64,000 nucleotides of DNA from Halomonas alimentaria (lineage in GTDB: Bacteria; Pseudomonadota; Gammaproteobacteria; Pseudomonadales; Halomonadaceae), in contig NZ_WUTT01000001.1 of NCBI RefSeq assembly GCF_009902005.1, positions 1,106,872 to 1,170,871 on the forward strand, in the 5' to 3' direction. Position 1 is the stretch's first letter, and every line of letters begins with the position of its first letter. This document shows positions 58,092-64,000 of this stretch, piece after piece. A program made the position numbers and the translations under genes. The notes below the pieces were generated by a model. The model had not been told where the DNA came from and ran no database searches. It worked only from the letters and a program-made list of their open reading frames with translations.

Positions 58092-58661
58092 ATGGCAATC
58101 GAACAAGGTTGGCTGGCATCGGCGCGGCGGGTGCCATCCCCCAACTGCGATGAGCGGCCGCGAGGTGAGGTATCGCTGCTGGTGCTGCACTCCATCAGCC
58201 TGCCCCCCGGGGAGTTTGGCGGCGAGCATATCGAGCGGCTGTTCACCAATCGGCTGGACCCCGACGCCCATCCCTTCTTCGCTTCCATTCGGGAGCTACG
58301 TGTCTCGGCCCACCTGCTGATCCGCCGTGATGGCGAGTGCGTTCAGTTCGTGCCGTTCCAGCGCCGCGCCTGGCACGCCGGGCGTTCCTGCTGGCGGGAC
58401 GGAGATCGTTGGCGCCATGCCCTCAATGACTTCGCCATCGGCATCGAGCTTGAGGGCAACGAAGTATCGGCCTACTCCAGCGCGCAGTACGAGCGCCTGG
58501 CCGAGGTGACCCTCGACCTCTTCGCCGCCTACCCGGCACTGGCGCCGTCGCGGATCACCGGTCACGCGCGGGTAGCGCCACTGCGCAAGAGCGACCCGGG
58601 GCCCGCCTTCGACTGGGCCTACTATCGTCAGCGGCTTGCCGGCCGTGAGTGGGTCGAGTGA
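58092..58661 (+). CDS. ampD: 1,6-Anhydro-N-acetylmuramyl-L-alanine amidase AmpD
   Basis: This is a cytoplasmic zinc amidase that removes the peptide from anhydromuropeptides in cell-wall recycling and so keeps AmpR-controlled beta-lactamase low. The 189-residue protein has zinc ligands in LLVLHSISLPPG (His33), GHARVAPLRKSDPGPAFDW (His and Asp), and the WHAGRSCW segment. I take the ATG at 58092 after GGGGAGACGC. An in-frame start at 58023 adds sequence without family character. nadC-ampD proximity is also seen in enterics. Confidence 0.94.
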   Translation: MAIEQGWLASARRVPSPNCDERPRGEVSLLVLHSISLPPGEFGGEHIERLFTNRLDPDAHPFFASIRELRVSAHLLIRRDGECVQFVPFQRRAWHAGRSCWRDGDRWRHALNDFAIGIELEGNEVSAYSSAQYERLAEVTLDLFAAYPALAPSRITGHARVAPLRKSDPGPAFDWAYYRQRLAGREWVE

Positions 58662-59013
58662 GCTGCTTTGGGAATCTTCTTCCTGGGCGGCTTCAGCGGC
58701 AAGGGGAGGGGGTAGTAGTCAAACGGTAGTTTAGCTACATCTCCTTGACCTTCGTCGAGTTTCCCCCTTTCGCGTTCGCTAACCCTTTGTGCTGCGGTGC
58801 GGTGTGCAGTATATGGAAATACATTCCATAGAAACTTGCTTTGGCAGGGGGCGAGGTATACGGTATCTTTCGCACAGAAGCGGCGCTTTTTTTGCGTCGT
58901 AACGTAATAAAATTACACAATAACCGGGGCGCGTTGCCTCTCTGACGAGAGGGCGCCCTGCTTCCCGCGCAGCAGCGGGCACGCAACATCCATCGTCATT
59001 CGGAGAGACGTCT
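58662..59013. other. Regulatory region upstream of aceEF
   Basis: These 352 bases contain no credible gene and are clearly more AT-rich than the flanks. They hold a perfect 7-bp inverted repeat at 58812-58830, a GCGGCGC-TTTTTTT run near 58887 that could end a short + strand transcript, a GTAAT-AAA-ATTAC palindrome near 58905, and a CTCTCTGACGAGAG hairpin near 58938. The aceEF promoter most likely lies between 58800 and 58930. Confidence 0.5.
58812..58830. promoter_or_regulatory. Operator-like palindrome upstream of aceEF
   Basis: TATGGAA-ATACA-TTCCATA is a perfect inverted repeat with a 5-bp spacer about 185 bp before aceE. It does not fit the PdhR or FNR consensus I know, so the regulator is unknown. 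Confidence 0.5.
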
Positions 59014-61692
59014 ATGAGTCTGGAGGCAAGAGAGGATCTCGACCCGGTCGAGACCGCGGAGTGGTTGGAATCCCTCGAATCGGTCCTGGATCATGAGGGC
59101 GAGGAGCGTGCCCGGCACCTGCTCACCCGCCTGGCCGACCGCCTGCGGCGCGACGGGACGCAGCCCCCCTTCTCGGCGACCACGCCGCACCGCAATACCA
59201 TTCCGGTGCATCGCGAGGCGCCGATGCCGGGCGACCTCTTCATGGAGCGCAAGATCCGCTCGATGATCCGCTGGAACATGGCGGCGATGGTCACCCGGGC
59301 CAACCGCAAGCACAAGGGCATCGGCGGCCACCTGGCCAGCTACATGTCCAGTGCGACGCTCTATGAGGTGGGCTTCAACCACTTCTTCCGGGCCGCTAAC
59401 GGCGACTTCAAGGGTGACCTGGTGTTCATCCAGGGCCACAGCTCCCCGGGCATCTATGCCCGTGCCTTCCTCGAGGGGCGCCTCACCGAAGACCAGATGG
59501 ACAAGTATCGCCAGGAAGTCGATGGGGATGGTCTTTCCTCCTACCCGCACCCCTGGCTGATGCCCGATTTCTGGCAACTGCCCACGGTCTCCATGGGCCT
59601 GGGCCCGATCATGTCCATCTATCAGGCCCACGTGATGAAGTATCTGGATCAGCGTGGCCTGCAGCCGATGCAGGACCGCAAGATCTGGTGCTTCATGGGC
59701 GATGGCGAATGCGACGAGCCGGAGTCCCTGGGGGCCATCCACCTGGCCAGCCGCGAGAAGCTCGACAACCTGATCTTCGTCATCAACTGCAACCTGCAGC
59801 GCCTCGATGGTCCGGTGCGCGGCAACTCGCGGATCATGGACGAGCTCGAGGGCGTGTTCCGCGGTGCCGGCTGGAACGTGATCAAGGTGGTCTGGGGCCG
59901 CCTGTGGGATCCGCTCTTCGAGAAGGACAAGAAAGGCGTGCTGCAGAAGGTCATGGACGAGACCGTCGATGGCGAGTACCAGAACTGCAAGTCCAATGGC
60001 GGCGCCTATACCCGGGAGAACTTCTTCGGCAAGTACCCCGAGACCGCCGAGATGGTCAAGGACTTGTCCGACGAGGATATCTGGAAGCTCAACCGCGGCG
60101 GCCATGACCCGTTCAAGGTCTATGCGGCCTATCACCAGGCGGTGAACAACGCCAACGGGCGTCCCACCGTGGTGCTGGCGCATACCGTCAAGGGCTATGG
60201 CCTGGGTGCCGACGGTGGCGAGGCGGACAACGAGGCCCACCAGGTCAAGTCCATCGACGACCCGGAGGTGCTCAAGCGCTTCCGCGACCGCTTCGGCATC
60301 CCGGTCTCCGACCAGGAGATCGAGCACGAGATCCCCTATTACAAGCCGGCCGACGACACGCCGGAGATGCGCTACATGCATCTCCAGCGCGAACGCCTGG
60401 GTGGCTACCTGCCGGCTCGCCAGCACGACTTCGAGGCGCTGGACATTCCCGGCCTGGACGACAAGATCTTCGCCAGCCAGATGGGTGGCTCCAAGGGCCG
60501 CGAGGTCTCCACCACCATGGCCTTCGTGCGGGTCCTCAACGGCCTGGTCAAGCACAAGGGCTTCGGCAAGCAGGTGGTGCCCATCGTGCCCGACGAGGCG
60601 CGGACCTTCGGCATGGAGGGCATGTTCCGCCAGCTCGGCATCTACACCTCCGAAGGCCAGAAGTACGAGCCCATGGACAAGGGCCAGCTGATGTTCTATC
60701 GCGAGGACAAGGCCGGCCAGGTGCTCGAGGAGGGCATCACCGAGGCGGGGGCCATGTCCTCGTGGATCGCCGCGGCCACCTCCTACGCCAACCACGGCCT
60801 GCCGCTGCTGCCGTTCTACATCTACTACTCGATGTTCGGCTTCCAGCGTATCGGCGACCTGGCCTGGGCCGCAGGCGACCTGCAGGCGCGTGGCTTCCTG
60901 GTGGGCGGTACCGCCGGGCGCACCACCCTCAACGGCGAGGGCCTGCAGCACCAGGATGGCCACAGCCACCTGCAGGCGTCGATGATCCCCAACTGCCGCA
61001 GCTACGACCCGACCTATGCCCACGAGGTGGCGGTGATCGTGCAGAGCGGCCTGAAGCGGATGTTCGTCGACAAGGAGCCCTGCTTCTACTACCTGACGGT
61101 GATGAACGAGAACTACGAGCAGCCCGAGCTCGAGGAGGTGCCTGCCGAGGAGATCATCAAGGGCATGTACCTGCTGCGCGAGACCCAGGGCGACAAGGCC
61201 TGCGTGCAGCTGATGGGCTCCGGCACCATCCTGCGCGAGGTCGAGGCCGCCGCCGAGCTGCTGCGTGACGACTGGGGCGTGGGCGCCGACATCTGGAGCG
61301 TGCCGAGCTTCAACGAGCTGCGCCGCGAGGCGCTGGCCCTGGATCGCGAGGCGTTCCTCAATCCCGAGGCCGAGCCGGGCAAGCCGCACGTCACCCGCTG
61401 CCTGGAAGGGCGTCAGGGGCCGGCCATCGCCTCGACCGATTACATGCGCCTGTTCGCCGACCAGGTGCGTGCCTGGGTGCCCACCGACTACCACGTGCTG
61501 GGGACCGACGGTTTCGGGCGCTCCGATACCCGCGAGAAGCTGCGCGAGTTCTTCGAGGTCGACCGTCACTTCGTGGTGGTGGCCGCGCTCAAGGCGCTGG
61601 CCGAGCGCGGCGAGCTCGATCGCAAGGTGATCGGCGAGGCACTGAAAAAGTACGACATCGATCCGGCCAAGCCGAATCCGCTGACCGACTGA
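59014..61692 (+). CDS. aceE: Pyruvate dehydrogenase E1 component (homodimeric)
   Basis: E1 decarboxylates pyruvate with thiamine diphosphate and reductively acetylates the lipoyl domains of E2. The 892-residue protein shows FIQGHSSPGIYARAFLEG, the ThDP-binding GDGECDEPES followed by NCNLQRLDGPVRGN, and a C-terminal transketolase-like region. Length agrees with AceE (about 885-890). It is the first gene of aceEF, with aceF starting 58 bp after its stop. Confidence 0.97.
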   Translation: MSLEAREDLDPVETAEWLESLESVLDHEGEERARHLLTRLADRLRRDGTQPPFSATTPHRNTIPVHREAPMPGDLFMERKIRSMIRWNMAAMVTRANRKHKGIGGHLASYMSSATLYEVGFNHFFRAANGDFKGDLVFIQGHSSPGIYARAFLEGRLTEDQMDKYRQEVDGDGLSSYPHPWLMPDFWQLPTVSMGLGPIMSIYQAHVMKYLDQRGLQPMQDRKIWCFMGDGECDEPESLGAIHLASREKLDNLIFVINCNLQRLDGPVRGNSRIMDELEGVFRGAGWNVIKVVWGRLWDPLFEKDKKGVLQKVMDETVDGEYQNCKSNGGAYTRENFFGKYPETAEMVKDLSDEDIWKLNRGGHDPFKVYAAYHQAVNNANGRPTVVLAHTVKGYGLGADGGEADNEAHQVKSIDDPEVLKRFRDRFGIPVSDQEIEHEIPYYKPADDTPEMRYMHLQRERLGGYLPARQHDFEALDIPGLDDKIFASQMGGSKGREVSTTMAFVRVLNGLVKHKGFGKQVVPIVPDEARTFGMEGMFRQLGIYTSEGQKYEPMDKGQLMFYREDKAGQVLEEGITEAGAMSSWIAAATSYANHGLPLLPFYIYYSMFGFQRIGDLAWAAGDLQARGFLVGGTAGRTTLNGEGLQHQDGHSHLQASMIPNCRSYDPTYAHEVAVIVQSGLKRMFVDKEPCFYYLTVMNENYEQPELEEVPAEEIIKGMYLLRETQGDKACVQLMGSGTILREVEAAAELLRDDWGVGADIWSVPSFNELRREALALDREAFLNPEAEPGKPHVTRCLEGRQGPAIASTDYMRLFADQVRAWVPTDYHVLGTDGFGRSDTREKLREFFEVDRHFVVVAALKALAERGELDRKVIGEALKKYDIDPAKPNPLTD

Positions 61693-61750
61693 TCCGGTGG
61701 GGCGGGCGGATGCCCGCCCCTTCCAGGCACGATTTGGAAGGAGCGCGACC

Positions 61751-63748
61751 TTGAGTAGCGAAATCATCAAAGTACCGGACATCGGCGGCGATACCGATGT
61801 GGAGATCATCGAGATCGCGGTGTCGGAAGGCGACGTCATCGAGGCCGAGGACACCCTGATCACGCTGGAGTCCGACAAGGCCAGCATGGACGTGCCTTCG
61901 CCCAAGGGCGGCAAGGTGGCCAGGGTGCTGGTGAAGGAGGGCGATACCGTCTCCGAGGGTGACGATATCGTCGAACTGGAAGTCGAGGGCGGCGGCGAGG
62001 CCGAGTCGGCTTCCGACCAGGCCGAGGAGCAGGCAGCGCCGGCACCCGAGAAGGCGCCGGAGCCCGCCGCCGAGAAGCCGGCGGCGAAGGCCGGCGGCAG
62101 CAAGCGCACGGTGGAGATCACCGTGCCCGACCTGGGAGGCGACAGCGACGTCGAGGTGATCGAGGTCGCCGTGGCCGAGGGCGACGAGGTCGACGAGGAG
62201 GCGCCGCTGATCACCCTGGAGTCCGACAAGGCCTCCATGGACGTGCCGAGCCCCTATGCCGGCAGGCTCGTCTCCCTGACCGTCAAGGAGGGGGACACCG
62301 TCTCCGAGGGTGATGTCATCGGCACCATGGAGATCTCGGATGCGGGTAGCAGCGAGGATTCCGGCGAGCAGGGCAGCCAGGCGCCCAGCGAAGCCCCGGC
62401 TCCTGCGGCGAGCGAATCTGCCGGCGAGCCGGAAGAGCCGGCGGCCTCCGGTGAGCCCCAGCGCCAGGAAGTTCGCGTCCCGGACCTGGGCGGCGCCAGC
62501 GATGTGCCGATCATCGAGGTAGCCGTGGCCGTGGGCGACGAGGTGGAGGCGGAAGCTCCGCTGATCACTCTGGAGTCCGACAAGGCCTCCATGGACGTGC
62601 CCAGCCCGTTCAAGGGCAAGCTGGTGGAACTCGCCGTCAAGGAGGGCGACAGCGTCTCCGAGGGTGACCTGATCGGCTACATCGAGACGGCCGCTGCCAA
62701 GTCGGCCGCCAGCAAGCCAAGCGAGAAGAAGGCCGAGTCGCCCAGGGCCGAGAAGCCTGCCCCGACCCCCGCCGGTACACCGAGCCCCGAGGCGGAGATG
62801 GCGGCCCACAAGCCTCGCGATGGCAAGCTGGTCCACGCCGGACCGGCGGTACGCATGCTGGCCCGGGAACTGGGCGTCGACCTGGGGCTGGTCAAGCCCA
62901 GTGGTCCGAAGGAGCGCGTCCTGAAGGAGGACGTCCACGCCTACGTCAAGCAGGTGATGGCCAACCAGGGCAAGGCCCAGGCTGGCGCGGCGGCGCCGGC
63001 GGCGGCCGGCTCGGGCATTCCGCCGATTCCGGACCAGGACTTCAGCCAGTTCGGCGAGGTGGAAGAGAAGCCCATGGGGCGCCTGATGAAGATGGGTGCC
63101 ACCAACCTCCATCGCAGCTGGGTCAACCTGCCCCACGTCACTCAGTTCGACGAGGCGGACATCACCGAGCTGGAGGCCTTCCGCAAGTCGATGAAGGCCG
63201 AGGCGGAGGCCCAGGGCGCCAAGCTCACGCCGCTGCCCTTCCTGATCAAGGCCTGTGCCTTCGCGCTGCGCCAGTATCCGCAGTTCAACGTCAGTCTGAA
63301 GAGCGACGGCGAGACCGTGGTGCACAAGAAGTACGTGCATATCGGCATCGCCGTGGACACGCCGGACGGCCTGATGGTGCCGGTGATCCGCGACGCCGAC
63401 AGGAAGTCGCTGATCGACCTGGCCAAGGAGTCGGTGGAGCTGGCCAAGAAGGCGCAGTCGAAGAAGCTCAAGCGCGAGGAGATGACCGGTGGCTGTTTCA
63501 CCATCTCCAGCCTGGGCTCCATCGGCGGCACCGCCTTCACGCCCATCGTCAACGCCCCGGAGGTGGCCATCCTCGGCATCTCCAAGGCGTCGATGAAGCC
63601 GGTGTGGGACGGTGCGGCCTTCCAGCCACGGCTGATGATGCCGCTGTGCCTCTCCTATGACCACCGGGCCGTCAATGGAGCCGACGCGGCGCGCTTCACC
63701 GCGCTGCTGGGCCAGCTGCTCACCGATATCCGTCGGCTGCTGCTGTAG
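61751..63748 (+). CDS. aceF: Pyruvate dehydrogenase E2 (dihydrolipoyl acetyltransferase)
   Basis: E2 carries acetyl groups on lipoyl lysines and transfers them to CoA. The 665-residue protein has three lipoyl domains (about residues 1-78, 105-180 and 230-305), each with the lipoylation motif ESDKASMDVPSP, separated by Ala/Pro/Glu linkers. A peripheral subunit-binding domain follows (AGPAVRMLARELGVDL) and then the catalytic domain with SYDHRAVNGADAARF. The start is a TTG at 61751 with AAGGAG upstream. An ATG at 61697 in frame would add non-homologous residues. No lpd follows; a terminator closes the operon. Confidence 0.96.
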   Translation: MSSEIIKVPDIGGDTDVEIIEIAVSEGDVIEAEDTLITLESDKASMDVPSPKGGKVARVLVKEGDTVSEGDDIVELEVEGGGEAESASDQAEEQAAPAPEKAPEPAAEKPAAKAGGSKRTVEITVPDLGGDSDVEVIEVAVAEGDEVDEEAPLITLESDKASMDVPSPYAGRLVSLTVKEGDTVSEGDVIGTMEISDAGSSEDSGEQGSQAPSEAPAPAASESAGEPEEPAASGEPQRQEVRVPDLGGASDVPIIEVAVAVGDEVEAEAPLITLESDKASMDVPSPFKGKLVELAVKEGDSVSEGDLIGYIETAAAKSAASKPSEKKAESPRAEKPAPTPAGTPSPEAEMAAHKPRDGKLVHAGPAVRMLARELGVDLGLVKPSGPKERVLKEDVHAYVKQVMANQGKAQAGAAAPAAAGSGIPPIPDQDFSQFGEVEEKPMGRLMKMGATNLHRSWVNLPHVTQFDEADITELEAFRKSMKAEAEAQGAKLTPLPFLIKACAFALRQYPQFNVSLKSDGETVVHKKYVHIGIAVDTPDGLMVPVIRDADRKSLIDLAKESVELAKKAQSKKLKREEMTGGCFTISSLGSIGGTAFTPIVNAPEVAILGISKASMKPVWDGAAFQPRLMMPLCLSYDHRAVNGADAARFTALLGQLLTDIRRLLL

Positions 63749-63765
63749 AAGGCTCGCCCTGCCTG

Positions 63766-63797
63766 GACGACGGCGCCTGTGGGCGCCGTCGTCATTT
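63766..63797 (+). terminator. Terminator of aceEF
   Basis: GACGACGGCGCC (63766-63777), loop TGTG and its complement (63782-63793) form a 12-bp stem followed by ATTT. Confidence 0.85.
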
Positions 63798-63984
63798 CCG
63801 GCCCCCGTACCCACGACAAGACCAAAGTGCTAATCGGACGGAGGTCATTGAAATGCAACGCGCTTTTGTGGCGAGAGGGGGTGCCGCCAGGGCCCGGCGC
63901 TTGTGCTGGTCGTGGGCCGCGGTTATCGTTCCCTTCCCAAGAATTCTTCATTGTTGACAAACACTTGACCACGAGGACTCTAAC

Positions 63985-64000
63985 ATGCGTTTGATCCTGT
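63985..64000 (+). CDS. Start of a gene cut by the window edge, probably adenylate kinase
   Basis: Only the first five codons (MRLIL) are present, after a GAGGA ribosome-binding site. Adenylate kinase (adk) commonly begins MR(I/L)ILLGAPGAGKGTQ, so that is the likely identity, but five residues do not prove it. The 236 bp before it (63749-63984) hold the aceF terminator and a TTGACA at 63954 that could be part of its promoter. Confidence 0.4.

Noticed and set aside
58996..62238. 1080-codon open frame opposite aceE and aceF
   Set aside because: Shadow of aceEF, with repetitive low-complexity composition and no domain.

Overview
The window is chromosomal DNA from a GC-rich gammaproteobacterium, most probably a member of the Halomonadaceae (Halomonas or a close relative). 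The reasons are the ZipA division protein and the BamC lipoprotein, both gammaproteobacterial markers; the order nadA-bepA-tusA-perM-bcp-dapA-bamC-MBL-purC, which I recall from Pseudomonas and relatives; a sodium-pumping oxaloacetate decarboxylase (OadGAB); and a complete GlrK-QseG-GlrR system. The species assignment is inference. Almost all of the window is ordinary core genome, densely packed, with many ATGA/GTGA overlaps. I see no integrase, insertion sequence, CRISPR array or prophage.

Layout. 0.1-4.8 kb: dusC, then the oadGAB sodium pump. 4.8-5.9 kb: yigZ and an SOS-boxed, HTH-less LexA/UmuD-like gene. 6.0-13.2 kb: a complete ccmABCDEFGHI cytochrome c maturation operon behind an FNR/Anr-like box. 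13.2-21 kb: smc, zipA, ligA and a yheU-like gene. 21-25 kb: mnmC, a YciI protein, a PHP nuclease (rnm/trpH) and yciO. 25-29 kb: a potassium channel, a CYTH triphosphatase, and a DUF47/PiT phosphate uptake pair. 29-35 kb: argA, a 786-bp non-coding interval, and glrK-qseG-glrR. 35-40.5 kb: a 1-Cys peroxiredoxin, xseA and guaBA. 40.5-41.1 kb: an AT-rich orphan gene. 41-44 kb: a GST, a PsiE-like protein, an MDR oxidoreductase and a cold-shock protein. 44-47.2 kb: scpA-scpB-rluB and two tRNA-Lys genes. 47.2-55.7 kb: nadA, bepA, tusA-like, perM, bcp, dapA, bamC, an MBL hydrolase and purC. 55.7-58.7 kb: trmO, a GNAT acetyltransferase, nadC and ampD. 58.7-64 kb: aceE-aceF and the first codons of what looks like adk.

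How the genes work together: OadGAB and AceEF sit in central carbon metabolism, with Oad coupling decarboxylation to sodium export as suits a halophile. Ccm equips the periplasm with c-type cytochromes. SMC, ScpA and ScpB are the three condensin subunits, encoded at two places. NadA and NadC are consecutive steps of NAD synthesis. GlrK-QseG-GlrR senses the envelope and activates sigma54 promoters.

The most interesting signal is the interval between argA and glrK (30592-31377). It holds a near-consensus sigma54 promoter, several helically phased TGTCGCC-type palindromes upstream of it, a structured transcript region and a perfect intrinsic terminator, all before glrK begins. In enteric bacteria the gene at this position is the sigma54/GlrR-driven small RNA GlmY, so this looks like an undescribed sigma54-dependent non-coding RNA locus. 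Secondary leads are the SOS-controlled S24 peptidase without a DNA-binding domain, alternative-pairing leaders upstream of nadA and dapA, a repeated terminator module, and the AT-rich orphan gene.
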